Origin: Burkholderiales bacterium
GTDB taxonomy: Bacteria > Pseudomonadota > Gammaproteobacteria > Burkholderiales > Casimicrobiaceae
Length of the DNA: 64,000 nt
Direction of reading: 5' to 3'
Assembly (NCBI GenBank): GCA_020853025.1
Contig: JADYZP010000021.1
Location: 1 to 64,000 of the forward strand
A model generated the notes under the pieces. The model worked only from the letters and a program-made list of their open reading frames with translations, did no database searches and was not told the origin of the DNA. Made by a program: the position numbers and the translations under genes. Below, piece by piece: positions 8,540 to 18,281 of this stretch; the stretch's first letter is position 1, and every line of letters begins with the position of its first letter.

Positions 8540-9883
8540 TCAAGCGGCGCGGGCCTCGACGGTCTTGCCTTCCTCGACGATGGCGCGCCAGGCGAAGGTC
8601 GCGCCGCCGAGCGCGCCAGTGTAGATCGAATCCGGATCGATGTTGAGCGTGAGCTCGCCGTAGTTCTCGCGCACCAGTTCGGTGAGCGCCTTCACGGCTG
8701 CTTCGTTCTTCGCCACGCCGCCGGTGAAGGTGAACTCGTCGCGAATGCCGCCGGAGCGCGCCAGGATCGACATCGCGCGCAGGATGATCGCGCGATGCAG
8801 TCCGGCCATGATGTCCTCTCGCTTGTCGCCCAGCGCGAGCCGGTCGCGCAGCTCGGCGCCGGCGAAGACCGTGCAGGTGGAGTTGATGCGCACCGCCTTG
8901 GTCGACTTCATCGCCATCGGACCCAGCTCATGCAGACCCATGTTCATTTCGTCGGCGATGTAGCCCAGATAGCGCCCGCAGCCGGCCGCGCAGCGGTCGT
9001 TCATCTGGAAGCTCTCGACGATGCCCTTCGGATCGACCTGGATCGCCTTCGTGTCCTGCCCGCCGATGTCGAGCACCGTCGCGGTCTTCGGGTACATGAC
9101 GTGCGCCCCCAGGCCGTGGCAGAGGATTTCGGAGCGCACATGCTCTTTCGAAAACGGCAGCCGCGCGCGGCCGTAGCCGGTGCCGACGACGTAGGTCTCT
9201 TCCATCTCGGTGTCGAGAATACCCTTGATCGGCGCCTCGACCTGCGTGCGGCGCGAGGTCGTCTCGGGCAACGCGACGAAGCTGCGTTCCAGCGCGGCCA
9301 GCAGATGGCGGCGGATCGAATCGCTATAGACCCGGTTCTCGACCTCGATGATCGAGCGGTCGAAGACGTTCAGCAGGTGGTCGTAGCGCGTGCCGGCTTC
9401 CTTGGCGACGACTTCGCCGGTGGCCAGGTACTGGCTGCCGGCAATGTCGCGGAAGAAGTCGGACTTGCGCTTCGCCCCGGGTGCAAACAGCGCCGGCGCC
9501 TCGGCCGTGAGGCGGCGGAAGACCTCGGTCAGCGTTTCTTTCACGCCGGCGCCGGCGTCGCCGAAATTGGCGCTGGCGAGGCTCCGCTGGCAGGTCTCTT
9601 CCAGGTCGGCGAGTTGTTCCAGGTACTGTTCGGCGCGGAAGTCGCGTTCGAGCTGGTTGATGAAGGTGTCGAGCAAGCCATTCAGCGCGCGGGTCTCGCC
9701 AAGCGCCTGGCGGAACAGGTGAAAGCGGCCGTTGACCATCGCCTCCTGCTTGGCGATGGTCGCCGCGGTGTCGTAGTTCGAGCGCGAATTGGTGATGCCG
9801 CGGCCGAGAATGTTCTGGTTCTCGTCGATGACCACCGCCTTGGTGGTCGTCGAGCCCAGGTCGATGCCGATGAAGCAGCGCAT
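8540..9883 (-). CDS. bcrA: Benzoyl-CoA reductase, alpha subunit (BcrA)
   Basis: A 447-residue ASKHA ATPase subunit, partner of BcrD. The phosphate-1 loop [13 protein letters not shown] is at residues 6-18 and phosphate 2 is [14 protein letters not shown]. Cluster cysteines appear in [12 protein letters not shown] and NSTCTVFAG. An insertion of roughly 150 residues between the first ATPase motif and the rest makes it much longer than BcrD, which I take as the mark of the Thauera/Rhodopseudomonas type rather than the Azoarcus (Bzd) type. The ATG at 9883 follows GAGGAGC with good spacing; upstream in-frame codons belong to the bcrB coding region read in another frame. It begins 11 bases after bcrB. 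Confidence 0.95.
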   Translation of the reverse strand: MRCFIGIDLGSTTTKAVVIDENQNILGRGITNSRSNYDTAATIAKQEAMVNGRFHLFRQALGETRALNGLLDTFINQLERDFRAEQYLEQLADLEETCQRSLASANFGDAGAGVKETLTEVFRRLTAEAPALFAPGAKRKSDFFRDIAGSQYLATGEVVAKEAGTRYDHLLNVFDRSIIEVENRVYSDSIRRHLLAALERSFVALPETTSRRTQVEAPIKGILDTEMEETYVVGTGYGRARLPFSKEHVRSEILCHGLGAHVMYPKTATVLDIGGQDTKAIQVDPKGIVESFQMNDRCAAGCGRYLGYIADEMNMGLHELGPMAMKSTKAVRINSTCTVFAGAELRDRLALGDKREDIMAGLHRAIILRAMSILARSGGIRDEFTFTGGVAKNEAAVKALTELVRENYGELTLNIDPDSIYTGALGGATFAWRAIVEEGKTVEARAA

Positions 9884-9894
9884 GACTTCGCTCC

Positions 9895-11244
9895 TCAATG
9901 TCTCGCTGCGTTGGAGATGACCATCGGTTCTCCGGTGGCGGACCCCCGCTTTTGCTTGACCATCTGGAAGTAGCTCTCCAGGCGGTTCTTGACGTTGGCC
10001 GCCGAGAAGTAGCGCGGGTCGACCAGATCGGTCTCGATGAACGCAGCTGGCTTGCCGGTGCGCTTTTCGACTTCGCGCAGGATCAGCAACTGGCCAGCCG
10101 AAAAGCTGTTGCAACTCTTGATCGAATTGATCAGCAAGCCGTCGGCCTGGTACTCGTCGATGTACTTGCAGATCATGTCGACGCGTGAAGGCAGGTTCAG
10201 GTTGGTGTAGCAGCCGAGGCAGTAGTCGGCCAGCGACTCCAGCGGATTCTCCGGATCGTGCCGGAAGCCGAAGTCGTAGAGGCCGCCGACCTTGGCGTAG
10301 GTGGACGACACCACGACGGCGCCCTCGTCGTAGAACATCTTCCAGAACTCGCGAAAGCTGGTCCAGTTGGGCGGGCCTTCGACGACCAGCCGGTACTTTT
10401 CCTCGCCCATTTCGCCGTCGGGCGTGATCGGGCCCTTGCCTTCGCGCATGCGCTGCTCGATCTCACCGCGCAGCACGTGGTAGTACTGGGTGGCCTCGGG
10501 CGTGCCGCGAAACGCGGTGAAGATCGGACCGATGTAGTAGACGGCACCGAAGTAGCCGTCGATCGGTGAGGGTCGGTTTTTTGCCGACTGCAGCACCGCC
10601 ACCAGGTCTTCTTCGGCCTTGGCTGATTCGCGCATGTACTGGCGCAGCCGGTCGATGTCGAACTTCACCCCCGAGACGCGTTCCAGCGTCGGGATCACGG
10701 TTTCCTTCAGCTGCTTGACCACGTACTCGCGCATGTTCGGCGCGATGCGACCTTCAGCCTGGTAGGGCACGTGCAGCATCACCGTCTCGCAGCCGTACTT
10801 GTGGCGGATTAGCTCGAACCATTTCATGAAGGTGAAGCAGCCGGTGTACGACAGCAGCAGGATGTCGGGCTTGGGCAGCACCTCGCCGGTGGGCCCGATC
10901 TCGCCGCCCATCATCATGCCCAGGTCGGACTTGACGTAGGTGCATACGTCTTCGCTGTGACCGTCGCGCTCGGCGTCCATGATCATCTTGCCGCTCTTCT
11001 TGCGCATGCCGTTCTGCAGCGCATTCGTCTCGGGCAGGCTGCGCGCGAAGTTGAAGCACATCAGCAACTCGTTCAGGTTGCCCGGCACGAAGGTGGCCGA
11101 GACCTTGCGGTTGTCGGCGCGCGCGCTGGCCAGCTCGCCGTAGTTTTTCGCCAGCAGTTCCTTTTGCAGCCACATCGCGTCCTCTTTCTGGACCTGCGGC
11201 TTCTTTGCCGGCTGCGGCTTGACGACGGTGGTGGTGGTGTTCAT
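9895..11244 (-). CDS. bcrB: Benzoyl-CoA reductase, beta subunit (BcrB)
   Basis: A 449-residue subunit of the 2-hydroxyacyl-CoA dehydratase D-component family. With BcrC it forms the catalytic module that reduces the aromatic ring of benzoyl-CoA to a cyclic dienoyl-CoA. Candidate cluster-binding cysteines occur in [27 protein letters not shown] and [11 protein letters not shown]. The first 20 or so residues are Thr/Lys/Gln-rich and low in complexity, perhaps a flexible leader. The ATG at 11244 overlaps the bcrC stop as ATGA, so the two catalytic subunits are translationally coupled, as expected for a stoichiometric complex. Confidence 0.95.
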   Translation of the reverse strand: MNTTTTVVKPQPAKKPQVQKEDAMWLQKELLAKNYGELASARADNRKVSATFVPGNLNELLMCFNFARSLPETNALQNGMRKKSGKMIMDAERDGHSEDVCTYVKSDLGMMMGGEIGPTGEVLPKPDILLLSYTGCFTFMKWFELIRHKYGCETVMLHVPYQAEGRIAPNMREYVVKQLKETVIPTLERVSGVKFDIDRLRQYMRESAKAEEDLVAVLQSAKNRPSPIDGYFGAVYYIGPIFTAFRGTPEATQYYHVLRGEIEQRMREGKGPITPDGEMGEEKYRLVVEGPPNWTSFREFWKMFYDEGAVVVSSTYAKVGGLYDFGFRHDPENPLESLADYCLGCYTNLNLPSRVDMICKYIDEYQADGLLINSIKSCNSFSAGQLLILREVEKRTGKPAAFIETDLVDPRYFSAANVKNRLESYFQMVKQKRGSATGEPMVISNAARH

Positions 11245-12419
11245 GCGGCGCTCCACAGCTTGATGGAATCGGCGAAGGTGCCGGACTGCTCGCGTATCGG
11301 CGCCATCTGGCCGGTATTCTCGGCGTACTTGAACGCCGTGTAGGGGATGCCGTGCTTTTTCAGCACGTCCTGCAGCATCGGGCGCTCGAGCAGCGCCGGG
11401 TCGCAGAACGACGGCGCGGCGAAGATCACGCCCTCGGCCGCGCCGGTCTTCACCTGCTGCATCAGAAACACGCCCTTTTCTTCCTTGGTTGTTTCGTATT
11501 TCGCCGCCGTTGTCGCCGAGCGGTGCAGGAACGCCTTCGACAACTCCTTCAGCGGGTTCGCATCGGCCGGCACATCGTCGAGCAGCCAGCGCGTGACGAG
11601 CACGAAGTCGTCGTCGACGATGTAGCAGCCCGACATCTCGATCGACTTGATCAGGCCCAGCGGCGGCTGTTCGCAAAAGGCGCCGTTGATGACCACGCGC
11701 GCGTTGTCGCGCTTGGGCCGCTCCACTGCGTCGGTCGCGGCGATGTACTCGCGCACCAGCGGCGTATGCTCTTCGGGCGGCAGCACCATTCCGGCACGCA
11801 GCAGCAGGTAGACCTCGGAAGTCGGCGCCTGCCAGGGTTTGGCGGCGCGGTAGGCGTAGAGCTCGCGGATCGCGGCGCGGTTGTCGTTGTAGACGGCGAT
11901 CGACGCATTCAGCTCGTCGTCGCCAATGGCTGCGCCACGCAGCTTGCCCAGATCCTCGCGCAGCACCTGCATTTCCTGGATATAGAAGTTGCCGCCGATC
12001 GAATCGACGTAGTTCTGCGGCACGTCGAAGTAGCGTACGTACTTGTCCTTGAACAGCAGCTGCCACATGCCCGACAGGTTGCGGATGACATCGCAGATCG
12101 ACGGGAACAGCATGCCGTCGAGGCAGTCGAGGCGGCCGGTCAGGCCGAGCTCGAGCGTCGAGCGTGGAATGCGGCAGATGTAGCTTTGGTAGTAGGCGTC
12201 GCCCTGGATGACCTCGAGCTGGTCGCCGCCGCCCAAGATGCCGACGGGCAGCATGCCGGCGGCGTGGATCAGTTCGCGCGGTACGTAGACCGGCATGTAG
12301 CCGATCGCGCGCCGACCGGGAGCCGCGGCTTTCCACTGCTTGACCGCGGTGAAGTCGAGGTCGTCGAACAGCGCCTGGCAGCGCTCGATGATCGCGGTGA
12401 CGGGTGGAATCATGGTCAT
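11241..12419 (-). CDS. bcrC: Benzoyl-CoA reductase, gamma subunit (BcrC)
   Basis: A 392-residue second subunit of the benzoyl-CoA reductase catalytic module, in the same family as BcrB. Family features include YMPVYVPRELIHAAGMLPVG near the N-terminus and cysteines in FPSICDVIRN, NGAFCEQPPLG and APSFCDPALLERP. The start is probably the ATG at 12419, which overlaps the dch stop (TGATG); the ATG at 12413 or one at 12434 are alternatives. Downstream it overlaps bcrB by 4 bases. Its length matches BcrC of Thauera-type reductases. It should be expressed only under anoxic conditions with aromatic substrate, but no promoter of its own is visible. Confidence 0.95.
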   Translation of the reverse strand: MTMIPPVTAIIERCQALFDDLDFTAVKQWKAAAPGRRAIGYMPVYVPRELIHAAGMLPVGILGGGDQLEVIQGDAYYQSYICRIPRSTLELGLTGRLDCLDGMLFPSICDVIRNLSGMWQLLFKDKYVRYFDVPQNYVDSIGGNFYIQEMQVLREDLGKLRGAAIGDDELNASIAVYNDNRAAIRELYAYRAAKPWQAPTSEVYLLLRAGMVLPPEEHTPLVREYIAATDAVERPKRDNARVVINGAFCEQPPLGLIKSIEMSGCYIVDDDFVLVTRWLLDDVPADANPLKELSKAFLHRSATTAAKYETTKEEKGVFLMQQVKTGAAEGVIFAAPSFCDPALLERPMLQDVLKKHGIPYTAFKYAENTGQMAPIREQSGTFADSIKLWSAA

Positions 12420-13192
12420 CAGTGGTGCTCCCATTGTGGCGGTCGCTTGTCCAGAAATGCGGTCAGTCCTTCGTTGGCGTCGCGGGTGCGCATCAGCGTG
12501 TCGAGGTACAGCGCCTCGACTTCGGCCAGTCGCCGGCGGACCGCCGGCAGCAACGCGCCGCGCGCGGCCGCGAGCGCGCAGGCCAGCGCCGCCGCGCTCT
12601 TGCCCGCGAGATGCGCGTCGAAGTATGCGAGCGCCTCCGCCTCGGGATCGGCCGCGATGCAGTCGACGAGGCCCATCGCCAGCGCCTCTTCACCGCCGAC
12701 GCTGCGGCCGGAGAACAGGAGATCCTCGGCAGCGGGATGGCGCAGGCGGTAGGGCATGAGGCACGACGCCGCCGGCGCAAAGACGCCGAGCTTCATCTCC
12801 GGTTGTCCGAGCTGCGCATCGGGCATGGCGAAGATCCTGCCGCCGGCGAGCGCGACTTCGAGTCCGCCGCCTAAGCACGCTCCGCGCACGGCGACCATGA
12901 TCGGCGCCGGAAATTCGAGCATCGCGAGGATCAGCGCGTGCAGCGACGCGAGCATTGCCGCGCAGCGTTCGGGCAGGTGCTCGGGGACGCTGGCGCCAAA
13001 GCTGAAATGCGCGCCTTCGGCGTCGAGTAGCACGCCGCGCAGGCCACGATGCGTGCGGTGCGCGTCGAAGGCCGCGTGCAGCGCCGCGATCATTTCGGCG
13101 TCGATCAGGTTCGCCTTCGGCCGCGCGAGACGCAGCCGCAGCAGCGCGCCGTCGCGCTCGATCCAGACCTTGGCGGGTGCGGTGGGCGTCAT
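12419..13192 (-). CDS. dch: Cyclohexa-1,5-diene-1-carbonyl-CoA hydratase
   Basis: A 257-residue crotonase-family enzyme that adds water to the dienoyl-CoA made by benzoyl-CoA reductase. Unlike the crotonase homologue at 953, it keeps the canonical residues: the Glu in GACLGGGLEVALAGG and a second Glu in AQLGQPEMKLG. The oxyanion-hole segment AHFSFGASV is the variant form seen in dienoyl-CoA hydratases. The ATG at 13192 gives MTPTAPAKVWIE; the longer frame to 13258 runs into oah. Its stop overlaps the bcrC start. Position directly between oah and bcrC supports the assignment. Confidence 0.92.
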   Translation of the reverse strand: MTPTAPAKVWIERDGALLRLRLARPKANLIDAEMIAALHAAFDAHRTHRGLRGVLLDAEGAHFSFGASVPEHLPERCAAMLASLHALILAMLEFPAPIMVAVRGACLGGGLEVALAGGRIFAMPDAQLGQPEMKLGVFAPAASCLMPYRLRHPAAEDLLFSGRSVGGEEALAMGLVDCIAADPEAEALAYFDAHLAGKSAAALACALAAARGALLPAVRRRLAEVEALYLDTLMRTRDANEGLTAFLDKRPPQWEHH

Positions 13193-13196
13193 CGGT

Positions 13197-14324
13197 CTAG
13201 CTCTTGTGCTTGGCTCGCGGCTGAATCGAGTCGTGCAACGGGCCGACCCAGCTCTCACCGGCGGCGAGCTTCTGCCGCAGCGCGACGAAGTCGACTTCGC
13301 GGTCGTCGCGGCTGCCTTCGTTGAACGCGGTGAATCCGGCCCGCGCCTCGGTCATCATGTTCAGTGCGAGCCACGCCCGCGAGTTCTCCTTGTTGCGATT
13401 CCAGGCATCGAGCTTCGGCTTGCGCAGCTCCTCGAGCGTCTTGGTCGTGCAGTCGGGAAAGGTCAGCAGCATCTTGGCGGCGAGTTCTTCGACCTTCGCA
13501 TCGAGCAGCGACAGGTCGACGCTGCCGCGGGCCAGCAGCGCCTTGGCCGCCTTCGCGGCGTCGCCGGTCTTCGACTCTCCGAAGACGAAGCGGCCGAATT
13601 CGTCGGTCAGGCGCTGCGTTTCCACCAATGGATTGGCAACGAAGTGGCCGTCGACCTTCAGCGCTGGCACGAGGTCGGTGAGGACGCCCATCCAGTACGC
13701 CTTGTGCGCGGAAAAAGGCTCGCAGAGCACGCAAGCCACCATCGCCCGCTCGGCGCCGGCGATCACCGGCAGGAAATCGGTCGCGCCGCCGATCGGCGCC
13801 GAGCCGTGCTTGGGACCGGCCTGGCCGAAGCGCGCCAGGTCCTGCGCGACCGAGAAGTCGCAGGCCATGCCGATTTCCTGCCCGCCGCCGATGCGCATGC
13901 CGTTGACGCGGCAGATCACCGGCTTGTCGCAGGCGAGAATCGCCGAAACCATGTCGTTGAACAGCCGCATGTACTGCCGGTACTCCTGCGGATGGCCGGC
14001 GTAGTACTCGGCGTACTCCTTGGTGTTGCCGCCGGTGCAGAACGCGCGGTCGCCGGCACCGGTGAACACGACACAGTTGACGTCGCGTGCGTTCGACGCG
14101 GCGCGGAACGCGAGGATCGTGCCCTTCACCATGTCGGTCGTGTACGAGTTGAACTGCGCCGGATTGTCGAGCGTGATCCATGCGTTGTAGAGGCCGGCGG
14201 CGTCGGTGCCGTCCGGCCTGCGCGCGGGTTTGAGCTCGTAGCGGACGCCGGGCTTCGTGAAATCGTCGACCAGGTCGTGGTTCTTGAAGTCGCGCTTGGC
14301 GGGCATGGTGTCGGGGGCGTTCAT
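13197..14324 (-). CDS. oah: 6-oxocyclohex-1-ene-1-carbonyl-CoA hydrolase
   Basis: A 375-residue crotonase-family ring-opening hydrolase, which hydrates and hydrolytically cleaves 6-oxocyclohex-1-ene-1-carbonyl-CoA to 3-hydroxypimelyl-CoA. Characteristic pieces are FTGAGDRAFCTGGNTKEYAEYY and RVNGMRIGGGQEIGMACDFS, with the glutamate after GGG. The protein is about 100 residues longer than ordinary enoyl-CoA hydratases, as this family is. The ATG at 14324 (MNAPDTMPAKRD) is chosen because further upstream the frame overlaps had. It lies 16 bases after had and 4 bases before dch. The three genes had-oah-dch are the modified beta-oxidation steps after ring reduction. Confidence 0.95.
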   Translation of the reverse strand: MNAPDTMPAKRDFKNHDLVDDFTKPGVRYELKPARRPDGTDAAGLYNAWITLDNPAQFNSYTTDMVKGTILAFRAASNARDVNCVVFTGAGDRAFCTGGNTKEYAEYYAGHPQEYRQYMRLFNDMVSAILACDKPVICRVNGMRIGGGQEIGMACDFSVAQDLARFGQAGPKHGSAPIGGATDFLPVIAGAERAMVACVLCEPFSAHKAYWMGVLTDLVPALKVDGHFVANPLVETQRLTDEFGRFVFGESKTGDAAKAAKALLARGSVDLSLLDAKVEELAAKMLLTFPDCTTKTLEELRKPKLDAWNRNKENSRAWLALNMMTEARAGFTAFNEGSRDDREVDFVALRQKLAAGESWVGPLHDSIQPRAKHKS

Positions 14325-14340
14325 CGGGCGGCTTTCGTAG

Positions 14341-15408
14341 TCAGGCGGGAACGAGCACCGCGCGCTTCTTGATGTCGCGGTGGTGAACGGCGGCGAACAC
14401 GCGGTTGATGTCGTCGAGCGGATGCGTCTCGACGAAGGGTGCGATGGCGACACGGCCGGAGAGCACCATGTCGAGCGCTGCCGGGTACTGGTCGGGCGGG
14501 CAGCCCCAGTTGCCGAGTGCACGGGCGTCGAAGGCCATCAGGTTCGACAGCCGCAGTTCGACCTTGTCCATCGTGAAGCCGACGACCGACAGCGTCGCGC
14601 CGTGCACGAGCAGGCTCCACGCGGTCGCCTGTCCCGCCGCCGTGCCCGAACATTCGAAGATGAACCATTCAGTGCGACGCAGGCCGCGCTCCTTCGCGAA
14701 AGCGGCGATGGCGGCCTTGATGGCCTTGGCGTCCTGCGTGCGGGCGTTCAGCGTCAGCGCGGCGCCGTGACGGGCGATGGCAGCGAGGCGGTCGTCGTCG
14801 ACGTCGATGGCAACGACCTCGGCGCCGAAGGCGTGAGCGAGCTGCACGCAATAACCGCCGACGCCGCCGATACCGACGACGACGGCGAGGCTTCCCGGTG
14901 CGACACCGGCGCGGCGCACCGCCTGATACGGGGTCGTCAGCGCATCGGCGACGATCGACACGTCGGCGAGCGAGAGTCCGGCGTGTGACAGGCGCGCCTC
15001 GTCGACTTCGCATAGGCCGCGTGCGGGAACGACGATATGCGTCGCGAAGCCGCCGTGGATGTCGTTGCCGGGCATCTTCTGCGCGCGGCAGATCGTCGCC
15101 TGACCGCGCTGGCAGAGATCGCATTCGCCGCACGGCAGCACGGCGGGGACGATCACGGCGCGACCCATCCACGCTGCAGCGCCGGCGCCGGCGGCGACGA
15201 CGCGGCCGCTGATCTCGTGGCCGAGCGCCAGCGGCAGCGGATGCGTGGTGCGCACGCCGTCGTAGAGATAGCCCAGATCGGTGTGGCAGACACCGCAGCC
15301 GGCGATCGCGACGACGACTTCGCCGTCGCCGGGGGCGGCGACGAAGGACTCGGCGATCATGGGTGCGTTGACGGCGGTCATCAGCCAGCGGCGGGCATCG
15401 ATGCTCAT
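14341..15408 (-). CDS. had: 6-hydroxycyclohex-1-ene-1-carbonyl-CoA dehydrogenase
   Basis: A 355-residue zinc-dependent medium-chain alcohol dehydrogenase that oxidises 6-hydroxycyclohex-1-ene-1-carbonyl-CoA with NAD. Catalytic-zinc motifs are [15 protein letters not shown] and GHEISG. The structural zinc site is [16 protein letters not shown]. The Rossmann motif GIGGVGG is followed by [11 protein letters not shown], whose Asp indicates NAD. I set the start at 15408, where GGAG lies 8 bases upstream; the open frame continues much further but is noncoding there. It is the first gene of the benzoyl-CoA operon and diverges from korA across about 260 bases that contain the putative operator. Confidence 0.93.
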   Translation of the reverse strand: MSIDARRWLMTAVNAPMIAESFVAAPGDGEVVVAIAGCGVCHTDLGYLYDGVRTTHPLPLALGHEISGRVVAAGAGAAAWMGRAVIVPAVLPCGECDLCQRGQATICRAQKMPGNDIHGGFATHIVVPARGLCEVDEARLSHAGLSLADVSIVADALTTPYQAVRRAGVAPGSLAVVVGIGGVGGYCVQLAHAFGAEVVAIDVDDDRLAAIARHGAALTLNARTQDAKAIKAAIAAFAKERGLRRTEWFIFECSGTAAGQATAWSLLVHGATLSVVGFTMDKVELRLSNLMAFDARALGNWGCPPDQYPAALDMVLSGRVAIAPFVETHPLDDINRVFAAVHHRDIKKRAVLVPA

Positions 15409-15531
15409 CGCGCCGTCTCCGCTCGCCGCGGCGACCGCTTCGGGGCGGCCAGACTTGGGTCGTGCACGGGTTCCTCCATTCGGGCGGCGGGGCTTGACCG
15501 GAGGTCCGCGGCCGCTCATCATGCACATAAA

Positions 15532-15555
15532 TGGTATTGCAGTACCGCAATACCA
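15532..15555. promoter_or_regulatory. Inverted repeat, candidate operator between had and korA
   Basis: A perfect inverted repeat with 9-bp arms, TGGTATTGC and GCAATACCA, separated by AGTACC. Nested inside it is GGTA-N6-TACC. A TGCA tetramer lies in the centre (15538-15541) and another at 15522-15525, outside the repeat. It sits in the only sizeable noncoding stretch between the divergent benzoyl-CoA operon and korAB, so it is placed to control both. The rest of the 15,409-15,672 gap shows only a weak FNR-like half site (ATCAA, 15566-15570) and the AAGGA ribosome site for korA. The binding regulator is unknown; no regulator gene is in the window. Confidence 0.6.
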
Positions 15556-15672
15556 GTTTGTTCGGATCAATGGTGCTTCAGGCGGATCGCGACCGCCTTG
15601 ATCTCCGTCAATTCCAAACCAGCGCGGTCGAGGTTCTACTGCGCGCATACGACGCAATGGAAGGAAACGCAC

Positions 15673-17448
15673 GTGCTCGCCACCGCTCTCGAAGTCGCTC
15701 GGAACCCGGCCGCCGCAACATCCATCGCTGCGACGGGCATGTCGATCGCGCTCGCCGGCAGCGGTGGCAGCGGTGTGATGACCGCCGGCACGCTGCTGCT
15801 CGATGCCGCCGCGCGTGCCGGCCTCTACGGTATCATGGTGCGCACCAGCGGGCCGCAGATTCGTGGCGGCGAAGCGGCGGCGCTGGTGCGTCTTGCGCAC
15901 GTGCCGACGACCTCGCTCGACGATCGCTTCGACCTCCTGCTCGCGATCGACTGGCAAAACATCCACCGCTTCGCGGACGAGATCCCGTTGTCGGCGGCAA
16001 GCGTGCTGATCGGTGATCCCGACGAGGGAACGGCGCCGGAAGTATTCACCGCTGCCGGCGCGCGTTACGCGATGCTGCCGTTGAAGAAGATGGCGAAGGC
16101 GATCCCCGGCAGCTGGACGAACATGGTCGCGTTGGGCGTGGCAGGAGCGCTGGCCGGAATCGAGCGCGAGGCGCTCGCCGCCGCGCTGCGCGCGTCGTGG
16201 AAGCGGGCCGATGACAAGTTGACCGCAAATCTGGCGGCGCTCGATGCCGGCATCGCGGCGGCTGCAGACATCGGCGCGTCGTGCGCTCTGCCGCCGGCAC
16301 CAACGCCGGGCACCGGTCGCTGGCTGTTGAGCGGCAACGAAGCGGCCGGCTACGGCGCGCTGCGCGGTGGCGTGCGCTTCGTTGCAGCGTATCCGATCAC
16401 GCCGGCAACCGAGCTGCTCGAGTGGATGGCCCCCGCACTCGCCAAGGTCGGCGGCACGCTGCTGCAGGCCGAGGACGAGCTGGCGTCGATCAACATGATC
16501 ATCGGCGCGTCCTACGGCGGCGTCCCGTCGCTGACCGCGACCTCGGGCCCCGGCCTCGCGCTGATGACCGAGAGCATCGGACTCGCGGTCGCCGCCGAGG
16601 TGCCGATCGTCGTCGTCGACGTGATGCGCGGCGGCCCGTCGACCGGCATCCCCGCCAAGAGCGAGCAGAGCGACCTCTCCTTCGCCGTCAGCGGGCTGCA
16701 CGGCGACGCCCCGCGCCTGGTGTTGGCGCCGACGTCGATCGCCGATTGCCTGACGACGACGCAATGGGCCGTGCATCTGGCCGAGGCGCTGCAGGCGCCG
16801 GCGATCGTACTCTCCGACCAGTTCATGGGCCAGTCGCGTGCGGTCATCGACCGCCCGCCGGACGTGGACTTCGCAGGCGCGCGCCTGACGGCCGCAGCCA
16901 ACGCACCCGACTACAAGCGCTATCGCGATACGCCGAGCGGCGTGTCGCCGATGGCGATTCCGGGAACGCCGGGGGTCGTCTACACGGCCGACGGCCTCGA
17001 GCATTCCGAAGCAGGCATTCCGAGCAGTCAGTCGCGCGACCATCGGCTGCAGCTCGACAAGCGTGAGCGCAAGCTTTTGCTCCACGACTACGGCGACCGC
17101 TGGGCCGATGTCGAGGGCGACGCCGCCGCCGATGCCGTGGTGATCACCTTCGGTTCGACGACCTCCGCCGTGCGCGAGGCGCTCGCTCGCGCCGCGTGCG
17201 GAGGCGTGCACGCGAAGCTCATCGCGTTGCGTCTGCTGGCACCTGCGCAGCCGGAGCGGCTCGCGCCGCTGCTCGCCGGCGTCGACCGCGTGCTGGTCGT
17301 CGAGCAGAATCACGGGGCGCAGCTCTACCGCTACCTGCGCTCGGTCTACGATCTGCCGGGGAAGGTCTCGAGTTTTCATCGGCCCGGACCGCTACCCCTG
17401 CGCCCCGGTGAAATCGCCGAGGCGGTATTCGCGTGGAGAAAAGCATGA
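15673..17448 (+). CDS. korA: 2-oxoglutarate:ferredoxin oxidoreductase, KorA (fused gamma-alpha subunit)
   Basis: A 591-residue fused gamma+alpha subunit of a 2-oxoacid:acceptor oxidoreductase. The gamma domain (about 20-200) holds [20 protein letters not shown] and [15 protein letters not shown]. The alpha domain (about 215-591) holds [14 protein letters not shown], followed by [16 protein letters not shown]. In Thauera-type benzoate degraders this enzyme reduces the ferredoxin that feeds benzoyl-CoA reductase, drawing on 2-oxoglutarate from the TCA cycle. The GTG at 15673 is preferred because AAGGA is 7 bases upstream; an ATG at 15739 is the alternative. Its stop overlaps the korB start (ATGA). 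Confidence 0.92.
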   Translation: MLATALEVARNPAAATSIAATGMSIALAGSGGSGVMTAGTLLLDAAARAGLYGIMVRTSGPQIRGGEAAALVRLAHVPTTSLDDRFDLLLAIDWQNIHRFADEIPLSAASVLIGDPDEGTAPEVFTAAGARYAMLPLKKMAKAIPGSWTNMVALGVAGALAGIEREALAAALRASWKRADDKLTANLAALDAGIAAAADIGASCALPPAPTPGTGRWLLSGNEAAGYGALRGGVRFVAAYPITPATELLEWMAPALAKVGGTLLQAEDELASINMIIGASYGGVPSLTATSGPGLALMTESIGLAVAAEVPIVVVDVMRGGPSTGIPAKSEQSDLSFAVSGLHGDAPRLVLAPTSIADCLTTTQWAVHLAEALQAPAIVLSDQFMGQSRAVIDRPPDVDFAGARLTAAANAPDYKRYRDTPSGVSPMAIPGTPGVVYTADGLEHSEAGIPSSQSRDHRLQLDKRERKLLLHDYGDRWADVEGDAAADAVVITFGSTTSAVREALARAACGGVHAKLIALRLLAPAQPERLAPLLAGVDRVLVVEQNHGAQLYRYLRSVYDLPGKVSSFHRPGPLPLRPGEIAEAVFAWRKA

Positions 17449-18281
17449 ACGACGTCGCCGTCGCTGCGCCGCCGACAGCGGCGTCCTACAAGTCGGGTTA
17501 CAAGCCGATCTGGTGTCCGGGCTGCGGCGACTACTCGGTGCTGAGTTCGGTGACCAAGGCGCTGGCGATGATCGCGGTGCCGCCGTCGATGGTCGCGGTC
17601 GTCTCCGGCATCGGCTGCTCATCGCGGATTCCGGCCTACACGTCGTGCTACGGCTTCCACGGCGTGCACGGACGCTCGCTGCCGGCAGCGACGGGTCTCA
17701 AGGTCGCCCGGCCGGAGCTGACGGTGCTGGTCGCCAGCGGCGACGGCGACGGCTACTCGATCGGCGGCAACCACTTCCTCCACGCCTGCCGGCGCAACGT
17801 CGACCTGACCTACATCGTGATGGACAACCACGTCTACGGCATGACCAAGGGGCAGCCGTCGCCGACCACCGAGCCCGACTGGGACTCCAAGCTCTCCCCC
17901 GGCGGCACCGGCGTGCGCTCGTTCCATCCGCTGGTCATCGCGCTCGCATCGGGCGCCAACTTCGTCGCGCGCGCCTTCTCCGGCGATCCCAACGGCACGG
18001 CCGAAATGATCGCGCAGGGAATCCGCCACCCGGGATTCTCGTTCATCGAAATTCTGAGCCCTTGCGTGACCTTCCGGCCCGAGCAGCGCGAATGGAAGCG
18101 GCAGATGCATGCGGCGCCGGTGGCGCCCACCGACGATCCTGCGCGCGCCGCGCGGCGGATCATGACCGACGATGGCTTCAACATCGGGGTCCTCTACGTC
18201 GGCAAGCGGACGCCTTATCCGGCGGTGACGGGAAAGGTGAAATGCGCACCGGAAGCACTCGAGGCGGAATTCGCGCTATGA
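17445..18281 (+). CDS. korB: 2-oxoglutarate:ferredoxin oxidoreductase, KorB (beta subunit)
   Basis: The 278-residue thiamine-diphosphate-binding beta subunit. Visible motifs are IWCPGCGDYSVLS, GIGCSSRIP, and the ThDP motif that starts at ASGDGDGYSIGG and ends at VMDNHVYGMTKGQ. Cysteines in CPGCG and GIGCSS are consistent with one [4Fe-4S] cluster. It overlaps korA by 4 bases and the ferritin-like gene by 4 bases, so the three proteins should be made together. The subunit composition (korAB only, no separate delta ferredoxin) matches the two-subunit KorAB of aromatic-degrading Betaproteobacteria. Confidence 0.93.
   Translation: MNDVAVAAPPTAASYKSGYKPIWCPGCGDYSVLSSVTKALAMIAVPPSMVAVVSGIGCSSRIPAYTSCYGFHGVHGRSLPAATGLKVARPELTVLVASGDGDGYSIGGNHFLHACRRNVDLTYIVMDNHVYGMTKGQPSPTTEPDWDSKLSPGGTGVRSFHPLVIALASGANFVARAFSGDPNGTAEMIAQGIRHPGFSFIEILSPCVTFRPEQREWKRQMHAAPVAPTDDPARAARRIMTDDGFNIGVLYVGKRTPYPAVTGKVKCAPEALEAEFAL

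Noticed and set aside
15557..15570. FNR-like site TTTGT-N4-ATCAA before korA
   Set aside because: Only the right half matches the consensus; the left half matches at two or three positions, too weak to call.
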